Below the pieces are notes generated by a model. It was given only the letters and a program-made list of their open reading frames with translations. It did not search any database and was not told where the DNA came from. A stretch of 64,000 bases of DNA from Ipomoea triloba. Taxonomy: Eukaryota > Streptophyta > Magnoliopsida > Solanales > Convolvulaceae. A program made the position numbers and the translations under genes. Location: assembly GCF_003576645.1 (NCBI RefSeq), contig NC_044922.1:8962538-9026537 (forward strand), written 5' to 3'. Positions 12,378 through 23,696 of this stretch are shown piece after piece (positions within the stretch are counted from its first letter, which is position 1; every line of letters starts with the position of its first letter).

Positions 12378-14382
12378 GGTACACTTGTACATTTTTTTTG
12401 TAAAGAGGAGGGATCCAAAGGTCCCGGTATTTAGCGTCTTCTACTAGTAGCCACACTATGAGAGTCTTGAACCAGGAGCTCTCTTACAACTTCCGGGGGG
12501 GGGGGGTCATCGAGCATAGTAGTTCTCCAGGTTGTCTCTTGACCCAAATTCGCCAGGAGATCTGCACATTGGTTGCCTTCGCGGAAGACATGAGTGACCT
12601 CTATGTATTGGAAATGATCCATGAGGTACAAACAATCGGCAATCAATGTATTTGCCATGGAGAAAGATTCCGAACGTGATTCCAAAGCTTGCTTTAGTGA
12701 TTCCGAATCAGTTTCTGCTATGATTTTGTCGAAGCCCCGAGATTTCGCGACCTTAAGCCCTTCTCTAAAACCCCAAAGTTCCGCAATGAAACTGTTGGTT
12801 GTGCCAATGTTGGAAATAAAGCCCACGATCCACTGCCTTGTGTGGTCTCTAATCAGGCCGCCCGCACTCGCCAATCTTGAGCTTGTTCTTTTCGCGCCAT
12901 CTGTGTTAATTTTCAATAGCCCAAGTGGTGGAGGAGACCATGAAACCCAACGCTGTATTGCCGTATCAGGTCCTTTGTGATTAAGAAGCAGCCTTTCTGC
13001 CTCTTTCGCTCCAATAAATGCACGTCGCAATATTTCTAAAGGTGGAGTCCAAGTGCCATTGAAGGAGATATCATTTCTTACTAGCCAAATATTCCACAAT
13101 AGGTATGGGAAAAGGATCTTCCAACTGCAACCAGTGATCGTCTTCCCATTGTTGGAGCATGCGTGCTTAACCCAGCTTCCCAGCGAGAGATGATTTGTGA
13201 GGTTGAAGTCATTAGGCACCGACGCTAGGACCCAGCAGTCTGCCGCGAGGTCACACTGTCTGAAGAGGTGATCCATCGTCTCGTCATTCACGCCACAGCA
13301 CGGGCAGGTGGCGGTGTTTGAGAGACCTCTTCTTTGTCGTTCTGCATTCGTCATCAATCCGTTCATTAAGATTTTCCAAAGGAAGATCTTAATTTTCTCT
13401 ATATAGTTGATCCGCCACAACAATTAGAAATCTTCCTGTTCTTCTTCAGACCCTACAATGAAGGAGTAAGCAGAAGAAACAGAGACCATACATGTGTTTG
13501 AGTGTGGCCAACCGACTGCGTCCTCTCTTGAGTCCGTGACTGGAATCAGAATTGCCCGTATTTTATCCACCGTTGAAGCCGGGAGGTATTGATTTAGCGC
13601 CGCGACATTCTAGGTTCGGTTGGCGGAGATGAAGTCTTGGACCTAGATGTTGTTACTGTTCGCCGGAATGGTAGAATCGGTAATATAATGTTGTGAAGTG
13701 GGCCACCCTCTTTCCACCGGTCATGCAGGAATCTGATGGTGTCTCCTTTGCCAACTTACCAACGGATTCCTTCTGCCAGAATATTCCCCTTCCCTTCAAA
13801 ATACTTCTCCAACCCCACGAGCTAGTATTACTTGCTTGCACCTGGAGGAAGTCCTTTTCTTTGACATATTTATCTCGAATAACTCTCACCCAGAGTTTGT
13901 TTTGGTTAGAGAAGACTTGCCAGGCCAGCTTTGTGAGGAAAGCAAGGCTGAAATCTCTTGCTTTTCTGAGTCCTAAACCTACCAAGGATCGGGGTCTACA
14001 AATTTCGGACCAGTTCACCGAGTGAAGCTTCCTTACATTGTCATCGCGGCCCCACAGAAAGTTCCTGCAAACCTTATCAATGTCGTTACACGTGGTAACC
14101 AGTAAAGCCATGGCTTGCATGGTGTAGGTTGGGACAGTGGCCAACGAGGATTGAACTAGCACCCTTCTTCCCGCCATACTGAGCGAATTAGCTTTCCAGG
14201 TTGCTAATTTCCTCCTCATTTTTTCAATGACGGATGTGAAGGTGTGTTTTGAGACCCGCTTCTGTAGCAAAGGGATTCCCAGGTATGACCCCAAGTTGTC
14301 AGAAATAGGCATATTCAGCCTATCGCCAATACTTCTTTTGGTACCTGCATTAAGGTTAGGTGAACAAAAAATAAGAGATTTA

Positions 14383-15468
14383 CGGGGTGTTTGGTTCACG
14401 GAATAGGCAGGGAATGGCATAGCATTCCCAGTAATAGCCTATTCCGTTGTTTGGTTCGTATTTGTATTCCCAGGAACAATGTTCCTGGGAATGAGCTATT
14501 ACCCTTACAAGGGTAATAGCTATTACCAGGGCCCCCCCTGGTATTAGTCTATTCCTGACTTCTCAGGAATAGCTATTTTAATATATATTTTTTTATCCTT
14601 TTTAAACTTAAAATAAAACTTAAATTTTGCGCATCTCATCTCTGCCATTATAGATTGGACTTCTTCTTCAAGGTATTTTTCTAATCTTTTTTTCTTTTAC
14701 AGATTATTATTTAAATTTATATATATATACTGTTATTTAGATCACAACACTTTATTTTTTATAAAAATATTATTTTTTTAGTAATATTGCGCAACATTGT
14801 TCATCTACACTATTTGTTTGTATTTATAGATGAGGAATACAATTAACTGCAAAAATGGAATCAATTGAATGAACAAAAATGTTGAGTTGTGTGTATTGGA
14901 CATTATGAATTATTATTCTGTATAGAAGAAAACTAGGGAGACAATCCCATAAACATTACTACACTGCCTTGGAGCTGCTGCTTCTTTCTCCTTCGCAATG
15001 CCCCGCGGCTTTCAATTTTCTATTCTTCCTTCCCGCCTCTATGGTCGAAGACAAGTGATGATATTCTTGAATTTTTGACTGCTTCAAATGGCGTATAGAA
15101 CTTTTATTCTCCTTAGGATAATCTCATAACATTTTATAGTAATATTAGACAAGTGATGATCTTCTTGAATTTTTGGCTGCTTCAAATGGCGTATAGAACT
15201 TGTATTCTCCTTAGGATAATCTCATAACATTTTATAGTAATATTAGGACTACTGAATATTGATCATTTGTTGCAGGAAGACTCCTTGAAATAAGGAGATA
15301 CACACATCTCAAACTAACTTCCTGAAGACTTCATAATCTCTTCTTCTAAATATTATTAAATGTACTTTAAAAAATTTTGTTATTTATGTGATTATTTTAT
15401 TTCATAATTTTTAGATCATTTTATTAATATTGTAATTGCTATACAATAATATTATATAAAAATCTTAT

Positions 15469-15522
<54 letters not shown>

Positions 15523-15765
15523 GTAATAATAATAATAATATAATAATAATAATAATAATTTTGTACAAGGGCATTTATGTCTTTTAAATATATATTCAAT
15601 TTCTATTCCTTTAACCAACCAAACGTGGTAATACAATTCCCAAGTCTATTTCTTCCGCGAACCAAACGCTAGAATACAATTTCTATTCTATTCCTTACCT
15701 ATTATATTCCTTATGCAATAGTATTCATATTCCCTTAAAATTCATTCCGTGAACCAAACGTGCCG
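14383..15765. mobile_element. PIF/Harbinger-type nonautonomous element inside LINE ORF2
   Basis: The ends are CGGGGTGTTTGGTTCACGGA and, inverted, CGGCACGTTTGGTTCACGGA. A TTA duplication is at 14380-14382 and 15766-15768. Removing the element plus one TTA restores the reverse transcriptase reading frame across the junction, so it inserted after the LINE. The 1,383-bp interior has no transposase. It contains a 98-bp tandem duplication (15050-15246) and a long (AAT)n array (about 15471-15560). Confidence 0.88.
15471..15560. repeat. (AAT)n microsatellite
   Basis: About 90 bp of AAT/ATA repeat inside the Harbinger element. It gives spurious poly-Tyr reading frames on the minus strand. Confidence 0.95.
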
Positions 15766-17923
15766 TTAGAGAGATTGACTTTAAGACCGGAAGTTTTACT
15801 AAAATTCTTCAAGCAGTCCCTCTTGATTCCAGCTTGTCTCTCCGTTCCTTCACCAAAGAGCATAAGGTCGTCTGCGAAGAAGAGGTGTGAGATGCCAATG
15901 CCTCATCTGGAGATATGAATTGGTTTCCAATGACCTGTATTAACCTTGCTTTGAATCTCATATGCTAGCCTTTCCATAACCAGATTGAAGAGGTACGGTG
16001 CCAATGGGTCTCCTTGGCGGAGCCCACGTCCCAGCCTGAAGGACGGGAGACGCCCCCCATTCCAAAGCGTTGAGATTTCACGTTCCCGTAAGGAGTAGAG
16101 GATCAAGTCGATGAATCTAGTAGGGAACCCAAACTCACTTAAGGTGGTTTCAAGAAAAGACCACAAAACACTATCGTAGGCTTTCTGAAGATCCACTTTC
16201 ACGATCATCCCACCTTTCTTTCCCTTCTTTTTGTTCATAGGGTGGACCACCTCTTGAGTCAAAATTACATTGTCTATGGTCGAGCGCCCCGGAAGGAAAC
16301 TGTTTTGATGGGGTCCAATAAGTTTGCACATTGTAGGCCTTAATCTATTAACCAGTACTTTAGAAACCACTTTGAACGCGACATTCAGGAGCGTGATCGG
16401 CCTGAAATCGGCTGCCGTTTCCGGAACGTCCTTCTTAGGAATAAGAGTCATATGAGCCTGGAGGAGGGACCTGTTTACCGAAATGTTACTCAATGCCCCA
16501 TTAGCCATGTTCGTTAGTGCAGGACCTATGCTGTCCCAACACTGCTGGTAGAAGACTGTTGGGATCCCATCCGCACCAGGACTTCCGAATTTCTTCATTC
16601 CAAAGAACGCACTTTTCACTTCCTCGAGAGTGGTTCTACGGGTCAAACTATCTGCTTGATTCCTGGTGATTTTGAGGGAGGGATCGATGCGCACCAGGTT
16701 AGAGTCCATGTTCTCATTGTTCCTGTAAAAAATGGAAGAGAAGTAGTAAGTGATATGGTTAGACAAGACGGATAGATTGTCTGTCCAGGTACCCTGAATT
16801 TTAAGGAACCAAATACGGTTTTTGTTCCGTCTAATAAGAGCTGAGTTATGGTAAAACCGGGTGTTTCTGTCACCCTCTCTAATCCAGTCCATCCTTGATT
16901 TTTGGAACCAGAACGTTTCTTCTTGGTCTAGGACGTCATTGAGTTCTGATGTCAAATGCCTCTTAAGTGTCTGGAGTTCCCTAGAGTAACAGTAATTGTT
17001 GGCACGCTGGATCCCATGAATCTGGTCCTCAAGCTGTTTCTTTCTCTTAAAAATATTACCAAACACATTTCTGTTCCACTCTAAACTTTTCTGAGTGACT
17101 CTTGTGATGATTTCCTCAAAAGGACGCACAATATTGGTTGTAGCATCTTCCCAGATGCGTTTATAATCGTCTCTAGATAGCCAAGCCGCCTCAAAATGAA
17201 CCGGTCGAATGTTTCTATCCGGCGGACTGCCCACTTCGTCAATGAACATGACTGGATTGTGATCAGAATACAAACGCGGCAGGACTACCGCTTTCGCTTC
17301 TGGGAAAGTCAGTTGAATATTCCACAAAACACGATCAAGTCTACTCAATTGGCGCACTCTGTTCCCTGCAAACCTGCACCAAGTAAATTTTGATCCCGAG
17401 GCTCCCGGATCAATAAGCCCACATTCACTATAGGCGTCCACAAATTTTTGACAATGGTGAATGTTCACCGACGAACTGCCCCATTGTTCATCCTCAGTAG
17501 CGATGTCATTAAAGTTCCCCAGGATAATCCAAGGACCCTGAATTAATCTCGAGAACTCTTTACAGTTATCCCAAAACCTGCACTTAGCCAGAATGTTAGG
17601 ACGAACATAACCAAAAGTTATAAAACAATCCTCAAGCCTATACTTCACTTTCGTGTGGATGGCTTGGGAGTTGTGATTAAGGACTTGCAGGTCAATATTG
17701 CCCTGTCTCCAGAAGAGAAGTAGGCCACCTGCAAAACCTAACGGGCCGACAAGAAAATTATTATTGTAGCCTAAATTAGAGGCTAACTGAATCATAATAT
17801 CTGCTTTAGCAGACCGAATCTCTAAGAGACATAGGGCGTCGGCTTTAGACGTGGTCAGGAGGTCCTTAACGTGGTTCCTAACACGACGGTTGGCGATGCC
17901 CCTACAATTTCAGGAAATAACCT

Positions 17924-19490
17924 TCATTGAGAAGTTGCGGGGGGAGAGGAAGTTTGACGACCGCCTTCCCCAAGCGTAGGACACGACGACGAACCAACAT
18001 CAAAGGTGTGGTGGTTCGTGGGACTAGAAGCAAAAGGAATCGCTTGAGACTCACCAAACTGAAAAAGATCATTAGTCTGAACATTACCAAACCAAACGTT
18101 GGTTAAGGGAGCCGAGTGGGGATTCACAGAATCACCTCTGCTAGAGCCTCTGCTTTTGTTCCTCACTGCCGTTTGCGGACCACCGTGGTTCCTTCCATTA
18201 GAGTTGGAAGAATGGCGGTTCCTAGATGGTTTCTCTGTCCGTTTGGGCAGAGGAGGGGGGCGAGAGGTTTGGGACGGCGAGGGAAGGGTAGAAGACTTAC
18301 CTTTACCGCTTTCTCCAGAGTCTTTGTTTTTCTTCCCTCTCGGTTTCGATTTCCGAGTAAGCTCTGCATTTTCAATTTCTCCCTCCAGTACACCGAATTG
18401 ATTGTTGTTTCTTTGAGACGTTGGTTCTTTCCGGCGTGGTTTACGTTGATTCTTATAGGGGTCAACCACTTTGTTTTTTCTAGTCACCAACATCCAGGAA
18501 CCGTACCTTTGGCTGTTGGTGTTTGGCACGTACTAGGGGAGGTGGCGGAGGAGTCTGCTGTGGTTCTTCATTCTGTTCTGGAGTAGGTGGATGATTGGGA
18601 GATATATTCTGGTCCATAGTGTCTTTTTCTGCCGAACCTTCTTTGGTTTGAGGACACACTCTTGTTCCCGATGTCCTACCACGCCGCATTCGAAACAGAC
18701 CACATGGAGTCCCTCATATTCGACAACTTGGAGTTTGTTCATCACCCATATCTCAGATACAAGGGGTTTGTTGAGGTCAACTTCGACAGCAGCACGAGCG
18801 AATTTTCCTCTTTCTCTAGCCATTGTCATGCGATCCAACTTGAGGGGTTTTCCTACATTTTATAGAATGCTTTTTACCGCCTTATCTCTGAAATACTCGA
18901 CCGGTAGGTCCGGTATTCTAACCCGCACGGCCATCTTCGTGATTTTCGCCGTTTTGGCCTAAACTCTGGTTCCCACCTTTGGGTAGCAAGGTTGTTGTCG
19001 AAAATCTTCCACGGTCCATCTAGCAAAACGTGGAGATAGTCTTAGCTTGTTAGTTCTCAGATCGAGCAACAAAGCAGTTGTGCCCAATATCCATCAGGTT
19101 TAGTTGCCCTTGTATTCCCCATAATGAAGGAAGACGGTGATTAAGGACGTTAAAGGTGATGTGTTTACCCAGGTATTTTACGATGATCGCAAGACGCCAT
19201 TCCCGACACCATTCTCGCCAGAGGGCTTTAGGGAACGTGACTCTTGGTCGTCCATCGGAAGGCTCCTGGGGATCCATTTTGGTATCTGAGTCCAGTTCCA
19301 GTTCTTCGAACTCCCACGCATGAGTCTCAGTTTGTTGTTTCCCCAGACCATTAAAGGTTGGTTGTGTCGCTACCGTATCTGCAAAACTGCGTTTGGTTGC
19401 TTGGAACTTCTTCACTGAGCGGTGGCTTAGATCTCCCTCGACCATGTGGTCGTCCATCGGAGAAGCTTGGGCTGCCGTTGGTGGCGGCAT
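17924..19490 (-). pseudogene. LINE ORF1: DUF4283-like domain plus CCHC zinc knuckle
   Basis: The minus strand from the ATG at 19490 encodes the nucleic-acid-binding ORF1 protein that coats LINE RNA. The first segment (19490-19050) contains an LAIIVKYLGKHITFNVLNHR stretch typical of the DUF4283 domain of plant LINE ORF1. The second segment (18838-18533) has a CCHC knuckle, CFECGVVGHREQEC. A basic, Ser/Pro-rich tail with YGSWMLVTRK follows (18529-17924). At least two frameshifts and a few stops, for example near 18975 and 18860, separate these pieces. The last stop codon TGA (17926-17924) overlaps the ORF2 ATG as ATGA. Confidence 0.82.
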
Positions 19491-19677
19491 CTCTATCCCT
19501 AGCCCCCAGTCGCCGTAAACGGCTAGGGTAGGATGTGAACTTACTTAAAATAGCGCGGTTTAACGGTAAGCAATCACCCTTTTCGTAGAGAGAATGTTTT
19601 ACCGCAATCTCTTCGTTGCCTGAGATCTTTAATATTTTTGTAAGCACATATATATGGTTTCGGTACACTTGTACATT

Positions 19678-20214
19678 ACTTTACAAATATTGTACTATTA
19701 TTTTTTTAACGGACAAAATTGGTCTTACATCATTGTCAGACCTGCGCGACCTAACTACAAAGTTATTGATCATAAATACAAGTACACCTGGACTCTAAAC
19801 GATAAAACCATTATTCACAGCATTGACAATGTTGACATCCACTAGCTCCAATTGAACAAGTTTACATATCATTCTTAGAATTTTATCAAGAAAACATCTA
19901 AAGAAATTTGTTAGTTAATATAATTTTTACTATATCTATTAAAATCATATATTTCGAATTATTTATTATCATTCTCTATTAACAGCAATTGTGGCAATTG
20001 TACGTATCATGACACACTTGAAACTACCAAAAGAAAAGAAGAGGACAAGCACTGGACATGAAGACAATGACAATGCTATACAAAAGAGAATTAAGAAGAC
20101 TTAGAGAAATTCAAACCAAAAGTAGTATTTATTTTTGTTATTGTGTTTAGACTAAGTATTTAAGCAAGCGATATTGTAAAGTTGCAAACATTTATTTTAA
20201 TAATAACAATTAGG
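19678..20214. other. AT-rich intergenic DNA
   Basis: Nothing recognised beyond the LINE target duplication at its left edge. Confidence 0.4.
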
Positions 20215-20459
20215 GGGCGTTTGGTTCAGGTCATTTGAAATTACCAAGGTAATCTGAGTCTGATAATGCTATATTACCTTGTTTGGTTCAAGTTATGAGA
20301 TTACCTGGTAATGTTATACTACCTCAAAGCTGATGTGGCGGTAATGTTTAAGGTAATGTGATTAACCTCATTTTCTTAGGTAATCTTATATTACCTTGAA
20401 TTGTTCCAACTTTGTCCTTGTTAAATAATCTTTATCCTTATAATAATAATAATAATAAC

Positions 20460-20512
<53 letters not shown>

Positions 20513-20590
20513 TAATAAAATAAATATATGTTTATATATTCAAATATACATGTCTGTATATTTATATATATATTTTTTAATATTTACTAT
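20215..20590. mobile_element. MITE left end (GTTTGGTTCAGG) with (AAT)n
   Basis: TTAGGGGGCGTTTGGTTCAGG at the left resembles PIF/Harbinger termini (GTTTGGTTC) preceded by a TTA. AGGTAATCT and AGATTACCT words occur in both orientations. An (AAT)n array fills 20440-20518. I did not find a matching right end, so the element may be truncated. Confidence 0.4.
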
Positions 20591-21079
20591 ATATATATAT
20601 GTAGATTTGGATCCAGTGAGATCATCCTATTTAGACGAGATCATGAGATTACATCTCGACCATTCATTGTTTTTGTTTCACGGTTCATATTTTATTTTAA
20701 TTATTTATTATTTATTATTGTTTCTCGGTCAGATTTGGGATCAGGGAGGGCTTGATGGTAATTTTAATTCTTATTTGCATAATTACGTTTTGTGAATCCC
20801 ATTTTTCCTCAATTTTTTTCCTTTTGCGATTGCGTCTCCCACGATTTTGCGCCGGTTTCCATCCCACGATTTGGTGCCGGTGATATCCTCCCACGTTTTG
20901 GCGATATCCAATTCCCATAGGTGTTATCTTCTCACGATTTGGCGCCGGTCTCCATCCGTTGCGGTCGCGTCTTCTTCACTCTCACTTGTCGACATAGGCA
21001 TAAGCTCGAAGTTCCATGGCGGGTTCTTCTATTCGGAGGTCGAAGCGTCTGAGGAGGAATGCTTCTAATGGTGTTGAAG

Positions 21080-23049
21080 GTATTCCGTGTTCACTTTTTT
21101 TGTGCTTATTTCTTTATCTGCTTTTTGTTTTTTTGGTTAGGGTTAGCATTGGGGCGGTGGTTTGGTATTCCAGGTTACTATGTTTTGGGGCGTGAGTGGT
21201 GTTCATATTTCGTAATTGTTTTATACAAATCAAATTGGAGGGGGGGGGGAGATGATATTTCATATTTCATGAGTTTGAATACAGTGGTATGTGCGTGGTA
21301 ATTTTACCCAGTATAGTAATTGGGTCTGTGCAGTCGATGTCTGTGCAGTTGCTTAGGGAGGTTTTAGGAATGAGTTCGTATAATTAATGAGCTTGAATTT
21401 CAGTTGATGAGTTCAAATGATGGTTTTGTTAAATTTTTTATGGTAGTATTTGGATATTGAACACTAGGATTAGTTTATCTGGCCTAATAGGTTTAAACTT
21501 TGGCTATAATAGATTTCAACAAGGTGCTCTTGTTTTAGTATTTTGGTATAGATCAACATCCTCATAAAGAAGCTGGCTATGAATCAATTTCCCAGCCTTT
21601 GAGTATGTGTATTTCAAAAGAAGCATATCCAGTTTGGAGGTGGATGCCTTTCCTTTCTATGCCAATTATGATTCATGGATGCTGAAACAGGCCCTCCCTA
21701 CGCATCTAATTGCAACATGAAAGTATGAAATGAGTAGGCAAGCACCTCCTCTATTTTTTTCTGTCCACATAAATATGCACCACGACGCAGGATTCAGTAG
21801 TTAGACCAGAAGATGGATGACTAGTCCTGCCTAGAGTTTGCGATTAGTTTATCCTAAGGTTGTGAGATAAAAGGAGATTTTGATTTTCCCCACCCCAACC
21901 CCACTATCTTGTGCTCATCGAGACACTGGATGATAAACTGAATCCTTTCATAATCCATGCTATGTGTTTTGCAATCAAACTTTGCCTTTTTCTCTTTATA
22001 CAGTGTAGGACTTTATGTGTCTTTTATTAGTTGGTTTAAGGTTCTCCAACATCTTTCCACCTTTTCTGCTCCCATTTATTTTTAACTCTATGAGCCCTGT
22101 TATTCTGTTAATTCTGTTTTGTTTCTAAATTCATAATTAATTAGTTTAGTGTGCTTGCCGTTGTAGTACTTACTTAATTGAATCATGCTATCTTACTTAA
22201 TTACATAGTATTAATACTTAGGCTTGTGCTGTTTATGGTATAAGTGTGTGCGGGCTTATTAGTCGGTCTCTATTGTGCATGCTTTTTGATTTATTTGACA
22301 TTTTTAAATACTATTCCTTAACGAGTTGGACTCCAATGTGCATGCTCTTTTTAATTTTCATTATCATTTCCAAATGCTATTCTTCTAGTTTTGCTAATTC
22401 TCAGTTGCTTTTGAAGTTGAATCAAATTACATTGTACTATTACATTATGGTTGGGTTTGGTTTTAGAATATTGTTTACCATGTTCTATAAGCTTGGTGGG
22501 TTTGTGTAGTTATGCATGTGCTGTTTAGGGTATAAGTGTGTGCGCCCTTGTGAGTTTGAGTCCATGTGGCCTGTTCTTTTCGTTATTTGTTTCGGACTGC
22601 ATGGAATAATTTAATCCATCAAAAATATAAAAGGGAATTGGTTTTTTTTCTTAATTTTAAAAAACAGAACAAACGTTGTTAAAGTGTCGTAATCACTTGG
22701 CCCGATTTAACTCTTTACGTTTGTTTCGTAATAAAATTAAATTTATAACATTTATACACTTTTTGAGATTGCAGTCAGATTATACAAGAGGCAAAAGTTG
22801 AATTGAATTTTGAGAAATTGAGAAGAATAAATCTAGGGTGTGTGTGGTTATGAGTGTGTGCGTGCTTATTAGTGTGTGTGAGCTTATGGGTGCAGTACTT
22901 AGGCTTTATGCTGTGTTAGGGTATAAGTGTGTCCGTGCTCTTTACGATATACGTGTGTGCGTCCCAACGTACCTGTTGTTCAATTACCTACAGTTTTGTT
23001 TTTTCATAAATGTGTGTGTGCTTTAAATTAAAAGTGTGCCACTTCACAG
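21080..23049 (+). other. Long intron with GTGTGTGCG-rich sequence
   Basis: A putative intron between the two exons of the MULE-associated ORF. It carries GTGTGTGCG words (22246, 22530, 22850-23030) and a diverged copy (22246-22620) of the 735-bp repeat that forms an array downstream. No other coding signal. Confidence 0.45.
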
Positions 23050-23190
23050 GGGACACTGATGAAGGTATTCAAACTGATATGTTGGATAATCCGCCCTCGA
23101 ACAATTTTGAATCTCCCCCTGTTGTTTTGCCCACTCGCGCCCAACCAGACCCGATGCAAGATGATTCTGATAGTGGGCTTGGTGGTGAGG

Positions 23191-23191
23191 N
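23191..23191. other. Single-N gap at a probable splice junction
   Basis: The bases before the N read GGTGGTGAGG, containing a 5' splice-site-like GTGAGG. The bases after it read CAG followed by the next coding block in another frame. A whole intron may be collapsed into the N. Confidence 0.4.
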
Positions 23192-23696
23192 CAGTTGTTC
23201 CCTGAACTGAAGATCCGTGGCAGCCCAAAGCATTTAGCCTCGCCAATTAAACAGTTTAATGCTTGTCAAAAGAGCGTCGTGCGTGCGCTTGGACTTGGAG
23301 ATATATTGGACTTTCAGGTAGAAGGTATTCCAAAGTCTATGTGTAGGTGGCTGATTAGTAATTTTGACCCGACTAACATGTGTTTGAGCCTGGAGAACGG
23401 ATTGGTTGTCCCTGTTACAGAGGAGGATGTTCATTATACATTGGGTCACTCCATATGCTCCATATCTTTCGATTTATATATTTACCAACAATGTTGTACC
23501 TTTCATATACATCTACATCACTTGTTCTGTATATCACACCCACTTCCCATCATTAATTTAAATTATGAGCATTACATTTCTCACCCAACGAAATGCACAC
23601 ACCTACACCCTACAACGCATTCACTCTTACTATATGTCCACTCCCAAGTAAACAGCTATAACGCACAAACAGCATCACTACCACGCACCAACTTGG

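Larger units (their letters stand above)
12431..17927 (-). pseudogene. LINE ORF2: APE endonuclease, reverse transcriptase, RNase H
   Basis: The replicase polyprotein starts at ATG 17927 (MKVIS) and ends at TAA 12431. The APE-type endonuclease shows RLDRVLW and SDHNP, but the usual GDFN reads GNFN. The reverse transcriptase shows FRPITLLN, KVDLQKAYD, GLRQGDPLAPYLF and the catalytic FADD (15867-15878). The C-terminal part has a zf-RVT finger (CPCCG...H...C) and an RNase H domain with its acidic residues (NTDGA, AELWG, ETDSE, NQCADLLA). Disruptions are TGA at 17910-17912 (Trp expected), TGA at 15903-15905, the Harbinger insertion 14383-15765, a frameshift near 13750 and TAA at 13424-13426. It is inactive, but every domain is recognisable. 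Confidence 0.92.
12394..19661 (-). mobile_element. Complete L1-type LINE with 16-bp target duplication
   Basis: A non-LTR retrotransposon is read on the minus strand. The 16-bp word GGTACACTTGTACATT occurs at 12378-12393 and again at 19662-19677, exactly bounding the element. The 3' end carries a short A run (T run at 12394-12399 on the plus strand). In order it holds a 5' leader, ORF1 (zinc-knuckle protein) and ORF2 (endonuclease, reverse transcriptase, zf-RVT, RNase H). Total length is 7,268 bp, or about 5.9 kb without the 1,383-bp Harbinger insertion. Because both ends and the target duplication survive, it was a full-length insertion. Point stops and frameshifts in both ORFs show it is now inactive. 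Confidence 0.93.
21016..23450 (+). pseudogene. MULE-associated ORF fragment (N-terminal domain of Ulp1-MULE type protein)
   Basis: Exon 1 is 21016-21079 (MAGSSIRRSKRLRRNASN, donor G|GTATTCC), a basic, nuclear-targeting-like N-terminus. A second exon starts at 23050 after TTCACAG in matching phase (GDTDEGIQTDML) and runs to the N at 23191. Coding resumes with LFPELKIRGSPKHL, CQKSVVRALGLGDI, GIPKSMCRWLISNFDP and EEDVHYTLG, ending near 23450. This block resembles the N-terminal domain of large plant proteins that carry a C48 (Ulp1-like) peptidase and travel in Mutator-like elements; that assignment is from memory and moderate. No peptidase domain follows; the frame runs into a tandem-repeat array. 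It points toward the FAR1-type transposase relic at 32398-35006 and may be part of the same element. Confidence 0.55.

Noticed and set aside
15439..15636. Poly-Tyr ORF
   Set aside because: By-product of the (AAT)n microsatellite in the Harbinger element.
18099..18962. Plus-strand ORFs of 100-156 codons opposite LINE ORF1
   Set aside because: Shadows of the minus-strand ORF1, which has the recognisable domains.
20412..20795. ORF with a run of more than 20 Asn residues
   Set aside because: It is a translation of an (AAT)n array within a MITE; no conserved protein on either side.
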